Shown here in pieces: positions 36,453 to 45,833 of a stretch of 64,000 bases of DNA. A program made the translations under genes and the position numbers. Every line of letters starts with the position of its first letter. The stretch's first letter is position 1. Under the pieces are notes generated by a model. It was not told the DNA's origin and did no database searches. It saw only the letters and a program-made list of their open reading frames with translations. The stretch is from Bradyrhizobium sp. 190 (GTDB taxonomy: Bacteria > Pseudomonadota > Alphaproteobacteria > Rhizobiales > Xanthobacteraceae), in NCBI RefSeq assembly GCF_023073415.1, contig NZ_JADPJL010000068.1, forward strand, positions 372,001 to 436,000, read 5' to 3'.

Positions 36453-37571
36453 ATGCCGGACTCCGACCCAATACAGGACAATCCGCGCGACACGCCCAAC
36501 CTGCCGGCGGTGGTGAAGGAAGGCGAGGTGCTGCGCCCGGCCGCCGACAACTGGCTGCTGCGGGCGATCCGCACGCTGTTCGGCTGGAGGGCGGGATCGG
36601 TTCGTGCCGATCTCCAGGTCGTGCTCGACGCCTCCACGCCGGACGAGGTCGGCTTTTCCGCCATCGAGCGCACCATGCTGCGCAACATCCTCGGCCTCAA
36701 CGAGCGGCGCATCGCCGACGTGATGGTGCATCGCGCCGACATCGTCGCGGTGAAGCGGGATATTCCGCTCGGCGAACTAATGAGCCTGTTCGAAAGCGCG
36801 GCGCATTCGCGGCTCGTGGTCTACAACGAAACCCTCGACGACCCCGAAGGCATCGTTCACATCCGCGACCTGCTGGCGTTCATGACCTCGAAGGCGCGGA
36901 TAGGCGACACCACCAAGCCGAAGCGCAAGAAGCCGTTCCCGGCGGGCCTCGACCTGCGCGCCGTCGACCTCGCATTGCCGCTGGCGGAAGCCAACATCAT
37001 CCGCAAGCTGCTGTTCGTGCCGCCGTCGATGCGGGCGATCGACCTGTTGGCGCAGATGCAGGCCTCGCGCATCCATTTGGCGCTGGTGGTCGACGAATAT
37101 GGCGGCACCGACGGGCTGGTGTCGATCGAGGACATCGTCGAGCAGATCGTCGGCGAGATCGACGACGAGCATGATAGCGACGAGCCGCCGTCGATCGTCC
37201 GGCAGGGCGACAATGCATTCATCGCGGACGCCCGCGCCAGCCTCGAGGATGCCCGCAAGATGATCGGCGAGGAATTCGTCACCGGCGAGGCCGGCGAGGA
37301 AGTCGAGACGCTGGGTGGTTATCTGGTGGCGCAGGTCGGCCGTCTGCCGGTGCGCGGCGAAGTCATTGCGGGCCCCGGCAATTTCGAGATCGAGGTGCTC
37401 GATGCCGATCCGCGGCGGGTCAAGCGGCTGCGGATCGGGATTCGGAAGGAGCGCCCGGCGACGCGCGTGACGCGCGAGCGAAGCCGCCGCGAGGCCGCGC
37501 CCGATACCAACGTGCCGCCGACCAATGATAATACGCCGCCGCCCCCCGGCGATGGAGCCGGCTCGCAGTGA
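36453..37571 (+). CDS. CorC/HlyC family CBS-domain protein
   Basis: A 372-residue cytosolic protein with a CBS domain pair (about 95-225; GEVIADVMVHRADI-like ERRIADVMVHRADIVAV, and VDEYGGTDGLVSIEDIVEQIVGEI) and a C-terminal CorC_HlyC domain (about 245-325; TLGGYLVAQVGRLPVRGEVI). The DUF21 membrane domain of the long hemolysin-like transporters is absent, so this is the short CorC form implicated in Mg/Co homeostasis. The C-terminal tail is Pro/Arg-rich. It begins 1 bp after the ybeY stop and its stop overlaps the lnt start (GTGA). Confidence 0.92.
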   Translation: MPDSDPIQDNPRDTPNLPAVVKEGEVLRPAADNWLLRAIRTLFGWRAGSVRADLQVVLDASTPDEVGFSAIERTMLRNILGLNERRIADVMVHRADIVAVKRDIPLGELMSLFESAAHSRLVVYNETLDDPEGIVHIRDLLAFMTSKARIGDTTKPKRKKPFPAGLDLRAVDLALPLAEANIIRKLLFVPPSMRAIDLLAQMQASRIHLALVVDEYGGTDGLVSIEDIVEQIVGEIDDEHDSDEPPSIVRQGDNAFIADARASLEDARKMIGEEFVTGEAGEEVETLGGYLVAQVGRLPVRGEVIAGPGNFEIEVLDADPRRVKRLRIGIRKERPATRVTRERSRREAAPDTNVPPTNDNTPPPPGDGAGSQ

Positions 37572-39178
37572 TTCCAACCAGCAAATTCCGCATGGCGGGA
37601 CTCTCGATCATCCTGGCCTGGGGCTGGAGGCGTGCGGCGATCGCGCTCGTCGCGGGTGCGATGTCGGCGCTTGCGATGGCGCCGTTCAATGCCTGGCCGG
37701 TGCTGTTTGTGACCTTTCCGGTCGTGGTCTGGCTGATCGACGGAGCGGCGGCCGGAAGACGGCGCGGTGTGCCCGCGGCGGCGATGTCGGGCTTCTGGTT
37801 CGGACTCGGCTATTTCGTGCCCGGGCTTTACTGGACCGGCAACGCCTTCCTGGTCGATGCGCCGACCTTTGCCTGGCTGATGCCGTTCGCGGTGCTCGGC
37901 CTGCCGGCCTACCTTGCCTTATTTCCGGCGCTCGGCTTCGCGCTGGCGCGCCTGATCTGGACGCGGGATGCTTCGCGGGTGCTGGCGCTCGCGATCGGGC
38001 TCACGGCCGGCGAATGGCTGCGCGGTTATGTGCTGTCGGGATTCCCGTGGAATGCCTTCGGCTACGCGCTGTCGGAACCCTTGGCGCTGGCGCAGACCGC
38101 ATCGGTGATCGGGCTGTGGGGCATGACTTTCCTCAGCGTCGCGATCTTTGCCAGCCCGGCAGTGCTGATCGACGGGTCTTCGCGCGGCCGAAAGCCCTGG
38201 ATCGCGCCGGTGGCGGCGCTGTCGCTGCTGATGGCGATGAGCGTCTACGGGGCCGTGCGACTGTCGCTGCAGCCGACCGAGATGACCAAGGTCAAGCTGC
38301 GCATCATGCAGCCGAACCTGCAGCAGGACGTCAAATTCAACTACGGCGCCAAGGCGGAGGTGATGCAGAAATATCTGACGCTTTCCGACCGCGCTTCGGG
38401 ACCGCAATCCACCGGCGTACGCGACGCGCAGATCCTGATCTGGCCGGAATCGGCTTTCCCGTTCTTCCTGACGCGGGAAGCGGACGCGATGGCGCAGATC
38501 GCCGAGCTCTTGCCCAAAGGCACGGTGCTGATCACCGGTTCGGTGCGCGCCCCCGACGGTCCGCCCGGCGCCCGCGTCAGCCGTGCCTATAACTCGATAT
38601 ATGTGATCGACCATGACGGTGGCGTGCTGTCGGTCTACGACAAGCTGCATCTGGTGCCGTTCGGCGAATACCTGCCGTTTCAGGAGTGGATGGAAAAGCT
38701 CGGCTTCGTGCAGCTGACAAAGGTGCATGGCGGCTTCATTCCGGGCACGCGGCGCCACGCGATGGAGATACCGAACGCGCCGCGCGCGCTACCGCTGATT
38801 TGTTACGAAGCGATTTTTCCTGGAAATGTGGCAGCGCGTGACGATCGCCCCGGTTGGATCGTCAACCTGACCAATGACGGCTGGTTCGGAAATTCGACGG
38901 GTCCCTATCAGCACCTGCAGCAGGCGCGGCTGCGTGCGATCGAGGAAGGGCTGCCGATGGTGCGCGCTGCCAACACCGGCATCTCGGCGGTGATCGATCC
39001 CTCGGGGCGTATTGTCGCACGGCTCGGCCTCGGCATCGAAGGCGTACTGGATGCCAGCCTGCCGTCGGCGCTGCCGCCGACGATTTATGCTCGCCTTGGA
39101 GATATCCCGGCCGCCATCATCGTGGCCGCCGCACTCCTGCTTGTCTTCCGACGCCGCACAGCGAAACGCGCTGCCTGA
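37568..39178 (+). CDS. lnt: Apolipoprotein N-acyltransferase
   Basis: Transfers the third acyl chain to the N-terminal Cys of lipoproteins in the inner membrane. It has 536 residues and starts at GTG 37568 overlapping the corC stop. The N-terminal half has six or so hydrophobic helices. The C-terminal nitrilase (CN hydrolase) domain has the catalytic triad Glu near 294 (ILIWPESAFP), Lys near 357 (SVYDKLHLVPFGEYLPF), and Cys near 412 (PLICYEAIFPG). It ends with a hydrophobic helix and a short basic tail. Confidence 0.96.
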   Translation: MIPTSKFRMAGLSIILAWGWRRAAIALVAGAMSALAMAPFNAWPVLFVTFPVVVWLIDGAAAGRRRGVPAAAMSGFWFGLGYFVPGLYWTGNAFLVDAPTFAWLMPFAVLGLPAYLALFPALGFALARLIWTRDASRVLALAIGLTAGEWLRGYVLSGFPWNAFGYALSEPLALAQTASVIGLWGMTFLSVAIFASPAVLIDGSSRGRKPWIAPVAALSLLMAMSVYGAVRLSLQPTEMTKVKLRIMQPNLQQDVKFNYGAKAEVMQKYLTLSDRASGPQSTGVRDAQILIWPESAFPFFLTREADAMAQIAELLPKGTVLITGSVRAPDGPPGARVSRAYNSIYVIDHDGGVLSVYDKLHLVPFGEYLPFQEWMEKLGFVQLTKVHGGFIPGTRRHAMEIPNAPRALPLICYEAIFPGNVAARDDRPGWIVNLTNDGWFGNSTGPYQHLQQARLRAIEEGLPMVRAANTGISAVIDPSGRIVARLGLGIEGVLDASLPSALPPTIYARLGDIPAAIIVAAALLLVFRRRTAKRAA

Positions 39179-39418
39179 GATTTTCGCGTCACAGGTTGTC
39201 ACTGGTTTACTAAAAAACGCCGACTGCGCGGTTCCACCAGTTGACAGACAGCCTGCGATTCGCTTTCTGCGGTTGCAAGCCAAGAACAACAACCAGTCAC
39301 TTCATTGCTCAGATCGTCCCGCAATTCTACCCGATCCTTCGAGCAGGATATGACGGTCACGGCGGGCATAGCCCTTCCACTGCCTCATTCCCGGCGCGCG
39401 ATCTCAGGAGCGATGCAG

Positions 39419-39835
39419 ATGTCCACCAAAGCGCCCAATCCGGTTGACAAATATGTCGGCAGCCGCGTCCGGATGCGTCGCATCATGCTGGGCATGAGCC
39501 AGGAAAAACTGGGCGAAGCGCTCGGCCTCACTTTCCAGCAGGTTCAGAAATACGAAAAAGGCACCAACCGGGTCGGCGCCAGCCGCCTGCAGCAGATATC
39601 CGAAATATTGCAGGTACCTGTGTCGTTTCTGTTCGATGGCGGGCCGAGCGGCGCGGTGAATGGCAACGGCTTCGCCGAAGGCGCCTCCCCGGCCTACGTG
39701 TCCGATTTCCTCGCCACATCAGAGGGTCTCGCTCTGACGCGCGCGTTCACGCGCATCGGCGATTCCAAAATGCGGCGCTCGATCGTCGAACTGGTCGAGC
39801 AGATCGCTTCGCGCGACGGCCCCGATCCGCGCTGA
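39419..39835 (+). CDS. XRE family transcriptional regulator
   Basis: A 138-residue DNA-binding protein with an N-terminal HTH_3 domain: GSRVRMRRIMLGMSQEKLGEALGLTFQQVQKYEKGTNRV (about 12-50, quoted in part as GMSQEKLGEALGLTFQQVQ). The C-terminal part has no recognised ligand domain. ATG 39419 is preferred over 39413 because AGGAG sits eight bases before it. This regulator is conserved between lnt and metK/trmB in many alphaproteobacteria. The upstream 240 bp hold a TTGACA at 39241-39246 that could be a -35 box. Confidence 0.9.
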   Translation: MSTKAPNPVDKYVGSRVRMRRIMLGMSQEKLGEALGLTFQQVQKYEKGTNRVGASRLQQISEILQVPVSFLFDGGPSGAVNGNGFAEGASPAYVSDFLATSEGLALTRAFTRIGDSKMRRSIVELVEQIASRDGPDPR

Positions 39836-39934
39836 TTTCATCCGCGCCGGTTTGAGAATTTCGTGTTCTGGAATATGCCATCATTTCCCGGTGCGAAATT
39901 GCGCATCTTGGAATGACGCTGTATCGGATACGAC

Positions 39935-41062
39935 ATGACGATAGCCAATCCCTTCGATGCCAATCCGATCCTCGAGGGCATCCGCCGCTGGGTCGAGATC
40001 GAGACCCCGACCGAAGCACCTGAGCAGGTCAACAAGCTCGCCGACCTCGTCGCTGACGGCTATCGCGGCCTGCCCGCAACCGTGGAGCGGATCACCGGTC
40101 ACGCCGGCTGCGGCGATCATCTGGTGGCGCGCTCGTCATGGGGGCAGGACGCACCGGGAATCCTGGTGCTGAGCCATCTCGATACGGTGCATCCGCTTGG
40201 CTTTGTCGAGCGCCTGCCGTTCAAGATCGAGGGCGACAGCGCCTTCGGCCCGGGCATCTACGATATGAAGGGCGGCGCCTATCTCGCCTATCATGCGTTT
40301 CGGCAGGTTTGCACTGATGGCGCGCGGCCGTCGCTTGGCATCACCCAGCTCTATGTCTCGGATGAAGAGATCGGCAGCCCGACCTCGCGCGCGCTGATCG
40401 AGGCCGAGGGACGGAAGGCGAAATACGTGCTGGTCACGGAGCCGGCGCGCGATGGCGGCAAGATCGTGACGGGGCGCAAGGGCGTCGGGCGCTTTGAGGT
40501 CTTCATCAAGGGCGTGCCCTCGCATGCCGGCACTCGACCCGAGGACGGCCGCAGCGCCATCCGCGAACTCGGCAACGTCATCCAAACGCTGGAGGCGATG
40601 AACGATCTTGCGCGCGGCATCACCGTCAATGTCGGCGTCGTCAGAGGCGGCACAAGACCGAACGTGATTGCGGAAGAGGCCTATGCCGAGGTCGATTTGC
40701 GCGTGCCGACGATTTCAGATTCCGACGAGCTCACGGCGAAAATCCTCAATCTGAAATCGCGTACCGCGGGCGTCACCGTCAGGGTGATCGGCGAATTGAA
40801 TCGTCCGCCGTACGAAAAGAGCAATGCCGGCGCCGCGCTCTACGAGCATGCCAAAACGATAGCGGCGGAGATCGGTTTTGATCTGGTCGACACGGCGACC
40901 GGTGGCGGATCCGACGGCAATTTCACCGCGCCGCATACCGCAACGCTGGACGGGCTCGGCGTCGACGGCAAGGGCGCGCATACCCATTACGAGCAGATGT
41001 ACATCTCCTCGATCGAACCGAGGGCGCGGCTGTTGTATCGGCTGTACCAGACGCTGCGATGA
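39935..41062 (+). CDS. M20 family metallopeptidase (glutamate carboxypeptidase-like)
   Basis: A 375-residue zinc-dependent exopeptidase of the M20A/CPG2-like group. Metal-site motifs are LSHLDTVHP (about 80), GPGIYDMKGGAYLAYHA (about 107) and YVSDEEIGSPTSRALIEAEG. The ending contains TGGGSDGNFTAPHTATLDGLG with a further ligand Asp. Likely substrates are C-terminal Glu or acyl-amino acids such as folate-type or N-acyl conjugates. Its stop overlaps the trmB start by 4 bp (ATGA), so it is cotranscribed with trmB. In many related genomes metK occupies this slot. Confidence 0.9.
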   Translation: MTIANPFDANPILEGIRRWVEIETPTEAPEQVNKLADLVADGYRGLPATVERITGHAGCGDHLVARSSWGQDAPGILVLSHLDTVHPLGFVERLPFKIEGDSAFGPGIYDMKGGAYLAYHAFRQVCTDGARPSLGITQLYVSDEEIGSPTSRALIEAEGRKAKYVLVTEPARDGGKIVTGRKGVGRFEVFIKGVPSHAGTRPEDGRSAIRELGNVIQTLEAMNDLARGITVNVGVVRGGTRPNVIAEEAYAEVDLRVPTISDSDELTAKILNLKSRTAGVTVRVIGELNRPPYEKSNAGAALYEHAKTIAAEIGFDLVDTATGGGSDGNFTAPHTATLDGLGVDGKGAHTHYEQMYISSIEPRARLLYRLYQTLR

Positions 41063-41802
41063 TATCAGCACCGCGCGATACCGGCGACCGCGACGCACCG
41101 CCCGATGATGGCGCATCTGCACATGCGCACGGCTCGTTCTTCGGCCGCCGCAAGGGTCACAAGCTCCGCATCCATCAGGCCGACCTGATCGACAATCTGC
41201 TGCCGCATCTGGCGCTCGACATCGGGGCGCCCGCGCCGGCACGGCTTGCCGAGCTGTTCGACGGCGACACCTCCGATGTCAGGCTCGAAATCGGATTTGG
41301 CGGCGGCGAGCATCTGATCGCCGAGGCACAAGCCTTTCCCAACATCGGGTTCATCGGCTGCGAGCCCTATGTCAACGGCATGGCCAAGATCCTGACGCAG
41401 ATCGAGGCCCGCAACATCGGCAACATCCGCCTCTATGCCGGCGACGCCGCGGAATTGCTGGCCTGGGCGCCACCGCGTTCGCTGGCGCGGATCGACCTGA
41501 TCCATCCCGATCCCTGGCCGAAGCGGCGCCACTGGAAGCGGCGCTTCGTGCAGGACGCAACGGTCAACGCGATGGCGCGCATCATCGAAGCCGGCGGCGA
41601 GTTTCGTTTCGTCAGCGACATCGACGATTACTGCGCCTGGACGCTGGCGCATTTGATGCGCAGCTCCGATTTTCTCTGGACCGCCGAACGCGCCACCGAC
41701 TGGCGACAACCGTGGGACGGCTACACCATGACGCGCTACGGCCGCAAAGCCGAGCGCGAGAGACGGGTGGCGGCGTATTTGCGGTTTCGGCGGGTGGGGT
41801 AG
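41059..41802 (+). CDS. trmB: tRNA (guanine-N7)-methyltransferase TrmB
   Basis: Methylates G46 of tRNA to m7G using S-adenosylmethionine. The 247-residue class I methyltransferase has the SAM motif LEIGFGGGEHLIAEA (about 75-89) and the substrate motif HPDPWPKRRHWKRRFVQ (about 150). The N-terminal region is Arg/His-rich (FFGRRKGHKLRIHQ). It overlaps the M20 peptidase stop by ATGA. It is followed by a degenerate repeat. Confidence 0.95.
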   Translation: MISAPRDTGDRDAPPDDGASAHAHGSFFGRRKGHKLRIHQADLIDNLLPHLALDIGAPAPARLAELFDGDTSDVRLEIGFGGGEHLIAEAQAFPNIGFIGCEPYVNGMAKILTQIEARNIGNIRLYAGDAAELLAWAPPRSLARIDLIHPDPWPKRRHWKRRFVQDATVNAMARIIEAGGEFRFVSDIDDYCAWTLAHLMRSSDFLWTAERATDWRQPWDGYTMTRYGRKAERERRVAAYLRFRRVG

Positions 41803-41819
41803 CGAGCACGATCTCTGTC

Positions 41820-41931
41820 CGTCATTGCCTGCGACAAACGCGAAGCGTTTGCGCAAGGGAGCAAAGCGACGAAGCAATCCATCGCTCGGCAAGCAGAGAG
41901 ATGGATTGCTTCGCTTCGCTCGCAATGACGG
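41820..41931. repeat. Inverted repeat, GTCATTGCGAGCGAAGCGAAG family, degenerate copy 2
   Basis: The right arm ATTGCTTCGCTTCGCTCGCAATGAC-type sequence matches 13310-13386; the left arm is interrupted by insertions (GTCATTGCCTGCGACAAACG ... GCGACGAAGCAATCCA). It sits between the converging trmB and DUF2336 genes. Confidence 0.75.
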
Positions 41932-41953
41932 GAGAGGCGGTCGGCGAGACCGA

Positions 41954-43024
41954 TTACCGCGTCTTCCAGAACGCGACGACGCGCTGGGCGGTCGAGGGCA
42001 TCAGGCGCACATAGTTCACCCGCGCGCTTTCGATGTCGGCGGGAGATGCTGTCCGGTTCGGGCCGAGCCGAAGCAGGATCAGCGCGCGCACGGTCGCCCA
42101 TTCGACATCGATGGATTTCCCGGCGATCAGAATCGGATCGTGACGATCGCCACTGATCAGGCGGTCGAGGGTTTCGATCTTGACGCCGGTCATCGCCGAC
42201 AGCGCCGCGATCGATTCCTCGTATTTGAAGGCCCTGGCAAAATTGAGCAATGCGCCTTCGCCGAGCATGCCTTCGCGATGCAGCTTCAGCACGGTGCGCT
42301 GCGCCGGCGCAAAGTCGCGCCGCTCCTCGCGTTCAGACGAGCCGGTGATGATAGTCATCGCCTGCTTGATGTCGGCCTGCCGTTCGGGCTTGACGACCTG
42401 GAACAGGCGACGGCGGACGACGTCGATGGAGCCGGACAGCAGGTCCTTCAGTTGTTCGGAAGACAGATCGTCGCGCTGGCCGAGCCTGATCGTCAGCACG
42501 CCATCCTGGCCGGCGCGCTTGATCAGCGTCGAATAACTGTCCGACGAGAAGGCTGCGCCAGCATTGCCGGCGGCACGCCTGACGACGTCGCGTTCGCCGC
42601 GGGCGACGATGACGTCGGTGAGATCGGTTGAAAGCGTGGGCCGTTCCGCCATCGCCAGCAGGTGACCCTGGCCCTTCACGGACGCGATTTCGATCAGCAT
42701 CTTTTCGTCGATGAGCGGCGAGCGCCGCAGCAGCGGGCCTGCGATGGCAATTTCATCGTCGTGGGCGAGTTGCCCGACCAAACCACGCGGGGCGTTCGCC
42801 AGCATCGACAGGCGCTCGGCCAGTTCGGCGCGCTCGGCAAGCTCGGCATGCGGGACGAGACTGGTCAGGACACCGTCGAACAGTTCGACATGATCGGAGC
42901 GGAAGCTCGCCGCACCCTGCAGGAAAAGCTCGCTGATGCGGCGCGCGGCATCGGCGCGGCGCTTCGGGTCGCCACGACTGACGATGTCGTCGAGTTCCGG
43001 GATCAGCGATGGTGAAATTATCAT
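41954..43024 (-). CDS. DUF2336 domain-containing protein
   Basis: A 356-residue soluble, helix-rich protein. It has the alphaproteobacterial DUF2336 pattern: PELDDIVSRGDPKRRADAARRISELF at the N-terminus and DVIVARGERDVVRRAAGNAGAAFS with the repeated RRxxAxN type turn. The ending contains SIDVEWATVRALILLRLG. No enzymatic motif is visible. ATG 43024 is preferred over the upstream ATG at 43036 because the conserved sequence starts MIISPSLIPELDD. Function is unknown. It is divergent from rimP. Confidence 0.85.
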   Translation of the reverse strand: MIISPSLIPELDDIVSRGDPKRRADAARRISELFLQGAASFRSDHVELFDGVLTSLVPHAELAERAELAERLSMLANAPRGLVGQLAHDDEIAIAGPLLRRSPLIDEKMLIEIASVKGQGHLLAMAERPTLSTDLTDVIVARGERDVVRRAAGNAGAAFSSDSYSTLIKRAGQDGVLTIRLGQRDDLSSEQLKDLLSGSIDVVRRRLFQVVKPERQADIKQAMTIITGSSEREERRDFAPAQRTVLKLHREGMLGEGALLNFARAFKYEESIAALSAMTGVKIETLDRLISGDRHDPILIAGKSIDVEWATVRALILLRLGPNRTASPADIESARVNYVRLMPSTAQRVVAFWKTR

Positions 43025-43151
43025 AAACCCGCCCAAACCGGCCTGAATTGGCTGGTTTTCGGGAAATCTAGGCAGCGTTCGTGAATGAAGGGTTAGACTT
43101 TGCCCCCGCTTTCAAAGCTTGGCAAAATCGGACTTAACGGGATCGCGGGCC

Positions 43152-43179
43152 TTGTCGGATTGCGGAAAAACCGCTATAT
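43152..43179 (+). promoter_or_regulatory. Sigma-70-type promoter before the rimP-nusA-infB operon
   Basis: TTGTCG (43152-43157), a 16-bp spacer, and CTATAT (43174-43179) fit the alphaproteobacterial housekeeping consensus TTGACN-CTATAT. Transcription would start near 43186, leaving a 5' leader of roughly 175 nt before rimP. Confidence 0.6.
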
Positions 43180-43215
43180 CCGCGGCAACTTATGGTTCTC
43201 ATACGATCGCGTATT

Positions 43216-43248
43216 GAGAGTGGGCCCCCCGGGACCCGCTCTTTTTTA
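43216..43248 (+). terminator. Intrinsic terminator-like hairpin in the rimP leader (possible attenuator)
   Basis: AGAGTGGGCCCCCCGGGACCCGCTCTTTTTT forms a G/C-rich stem (AGAGTGGGcc pairing with ggACCCGCTCT, two G-U pairs) directly followed by six T residues at 43242-43247. It lies between the promoter at 43152-43179 and the rimP start at 43365, not after a gene. It is therefore best read as a leader terminator. Confidence 0.6.
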
Positions 43249-43364
43249 TTACCTGAACGAGCCCGGCCCAGAAGGGCCTTAAAGGCGAGGTTCGGGGAGC
43301 CGGCCGGACCGCCGGTTAAGGCCCGGCCTAAACCCATGCAAGTAAGACGCTTTTGACCCTGGAC

Positions 43365-44144
43365 ATGACCGATCCAACTGCTGGTTCCGTGGATGCCGAT
43401 CTCTTGGCCGAGCCCCGTCTCGTCGTCGAGCCGGGCGCGGCCGCGCGGGTATCGGCGGTGGCCGGACCGGTTCTGCAGGGAATGGGCTACCGGCTGGTCC
43501 GGATCAAGATTTCAGGCGAGGCCGGCTGCACCGTCCAGATCATGGCCGAACGGCCTGATGGTACGATGCAGATCGAGGATTGCGAGGCGATCTCGCGGGC
43601 GCTGTCGCCGGTGCTCGACGTCGCCGATCCGATCGACCGGGCCTACCGGCTGGAGATTTCCTCGCCGGGCATTGATCGCCCGCTGGTGCGCCGTTCCGAT
43701 TTCGAGCGTTTCAGCGGCCATCTCGTGAAGATCGAGATGGCGGTCGCCCATCAGGGCCGCAAGCGTTTCCGTGGTACGCTCGGTGCCGTCGAAGGCGATG
43801 CCGTGCAGTTACATCGGGATGACATACGCGCGGGCGAAGATGCCGACGTGCTGCTGGTGATGGAAGACATCTCCGACGCGCGACTGGTTTTGACCGACGA
43901 ATTGATTGCGGAATCGATGCGGCGCGGCAAGCAGGCCGAGCGCGAGTTGAAGCAGAATCTCGGGCTGGCACCGCCACCGCCGCCGCACGCCAAGAAGAGC
44001 GATCCGGCCAGGAGCAACAAACCGAAGCCGAAGCCTGGCAAGAAGCCGGAGCCCAAAAAGCCCGAGCCGACCAATACCAAGAAACACCGCCTCGCCGCAG
44101 AAAGACTGCGCAGAGGCGACCTCGATCCTACCGAAGGAGACTAG
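43365..44144 (+). CDS. rimP: Ribosome maturation factor RimP
   Basis: Small-subunit assembly factor acting on the 30S head and S12. From ATG 43365 there are 259 residues, longer than the roughly 150 of E. coli because of a Pro/Lys-rich C-terminal tail (PKPKPGKKPEPKKPEPTN). The core has GYRLVRIKISGEAGCTVQIMAE and YRLEISSPGIDRPLVRRSDFERF. A TTG at 43353 in the same frame is possible but adds four residues. It is followed 3 bp later by nusA, the usual order. Confidence 0.94.
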   Translation: MTDPTAGSVDADLLAEPRLVVEPGAAARVSAVAGPVLQGMGYRLVRIKISGEAGCTVQIMAERPDGTMQIEDCEAISRALSPVLDVADPIDRAYRLEISSPGIDRPLVRRSDFERFSGHLVKIEMAVAHQGRKRFRGTLGAVEGDAVQLHRDDIRAGEDADVLLVMEDISDARLVLTDELIAESMRRGKQAERELKQNLGLAPPPPPHAKKSDPARSNKPKPKPGKKPEPKKPEPTNTKKHRLAAERLRRGDLDPTEGD

Positions 44145-44147
44145 GCC

Positions 44148-45758
44148 ATGGCCGTCAGTGCCAACAAACTCGAACTGCTGCAGATCGCAGACGCGGTCGC
44201 CCGCGAAAAGTCGATCGACCGCGGGATCGTGATCGCTGCGATGGAAGACGCCATCGCCAAGGCGGCCCGCGCCCGTTACGGCAGCGAGACCGACGTTCAT
44301 GCCGAGATCGACGCCAAGAAGGGTGAGCTGCGGCTATCGCGCCACATGCTGGTCGTCGAGCAGGTCGAGAACTCCTCGAACCAGATTTCGCTGGCGGACG
44401 CGCAGCGCGCCAATCCGGGCGCCCAGGTCGGCGACACCATCGCCGACACCCTGCCGCCGCTGGAATATGGTCGCATCGCCGCGCAATCCGCCAAGCAGGT
44501 GATCGTGCAAAAGGTGCGCGAGGCCGAGCGCGACCGGCAATACCAGGAATTCAAGGACCGCATCGGCGACATCGTCAACGGCGTCGTCAAGCGCGTCGAA
44601 TATGGCAGCGTGATCGTCGATCTTGGCCGCGGCGAAGCCATCATCCGCCGCGACGAAATGCTGCCGCGCGAGGTGTTCCGCAACGGCGACCGCGTCCGCG
44701 CCTACATCTTCGATGTCCGCCGCGAAACCCGCGGACCGCAGATCTTCCTCTCCCGCACCCATCCGCAATTCATGGCAAAGCTGTTCGCCCAGGAAGTGCC
44801 TGAGATCTATGACGGCATCGTCGAGATCAAGGCGGTGGCCCGCGATCCCGGCTCGCGCGCGAAAATCGGCGTGATTTCCCGGGATTCCTCGGTGGATCCG
44901 GTCGGCGCCTGCGTCGGCATGCGCGGCTCGCGCGTGCAGGCGGTGGTGAACGAACTGCAGGGCGAGAAGATCGACATCATTCCGTGGTCGCCCGACATCG
45001 CGACCTTCGTCGTCAACGCGCTGGCGCCTGCCGAAGTCGCCAAGGTCGTGATCGACGAGGACCGCGAGCGGATCGAGGTCGTGGTTCCCGACACCAACAA
45101 TCAGCTGTCGCTGGCGATCGGCCGCCGCGGCCAGAACGTCCGCCTCGCCTCGCAGCTCACCGGCTGGGATATCGATATCCTCACCGAGCAGGAAGAATCC
45201 GAGCGCCGCCAGGCCGATTTCGAGAACTCCACGCGGGTGTTCATGGAAGCGCTGAATGTCGACGAGGTGGTCGGTCAATTGCTGGCGTCGGAAGGCTTTA
45301 CTTCGGTCGAGGAACTCGCGCTGGTCGACGTCAAGGAACTGGCCGGCATCGAAGGTTTCGACGAGGAAACCGCCAACGAACTGCAGAGCCGGGCGAAAGA
45401 ATATCTGGAACAGCTCGAAACGGAGCTGGAAAACAAGCGTAAGGAGCTCGGCGTGGATGATGCTTTGAAGACGGTGCCCGGCGTGACCTCGAAGATGCTG
45501 GTCAAGTTCGGCGAGAACGACATCAAGTCGGTCGAGGATCTGGCGGGCTGTGCGACCGACGATCTGGTCGGCTGGACCGAGCGCAAGGAAGGCGGCGAGC
45601 CGACCAAGTACCCGGGCGTTCTCGACGCCAACGAGATCTCGCGCGACGATGCCGAACGCATGATCATGCAGGCCCGCGTCATTGCCGGCTGGATCACCGA
45701 AGCCGAACTCGCCAAACAATCCGAGGCGACCGAGACCACCGAAGACCAGACGGCGTAA
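44148..45758 (+). CDS. nusA: Transcription termination/antitermination protein NusA
   Basis: RNA polymerase-binding elongation factor, 536 residues. The order is an N-terminal polymerase-binding domain, an S1 domain (near 137, IGDIVNGVVKRVEYGSVIVDLG), two KH domains (EIPWSPDIATFVVNALAPAEV and LSLAIGRRGQNVRLASQLTGW; about 280-350) and C-terminal acidic helix-hairpin-helix repeats (about 365-500). It starts ATG 44148 with AAGGAGACTAGGCC ahead. YlxR follows after 75 bp. Confidence 0.97.
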   Translation: MAVSANKLELLQIADAVAREKSIDRGIVIAAMEDAIAKAARARYGSETDVHAEIDAKKGELRLSRHMLVVEQVENSSNQISLADAQRANPGAQVGDTIADTLPPLEYGRIAAQSAKQVIVQKVREAERDRQYQEFKDRIGDIVNGVVKRVEYGSVIVDLGRGEAIIRRDEMLPREVFRNGDRVRAYIFDVRRETRGPQIFLSRTHPQFMAKLFAQEVPEIYDGIVEIKAVARDPGSRAKIGVISRDSSVDPVGACVGMRGSRVQAVVNELQGEKIDIIPWSPDIATFVVNALAPAEVAKVVIDEDRERIEVVVPDTNNQLSLAIGRRGQNVRLASQLTGWDIDILTEQEESERRQADFENSTRVFMEALNVDEVVGQLLASEGFTSVEELALVDVKELAGIEGFDEETANELQSRAKEYLEQLETELENKRKELGVDDALKTVPGVTSKMLVKFGENDIKSVEDLAGCATDDLVGWTERKEGGEPTKYPGVLDANEISRDDAERMIMQARVIAGWITEAELAKQSEATETTEDQTA

Positions 45759-45833
45759 TGCGGGTGTTCCGCATAACCGAAAATCCTTTCTGCGCGCAGA
45801 CCGTGCGCAGATGACCGGAGCCACTAAACAGGC

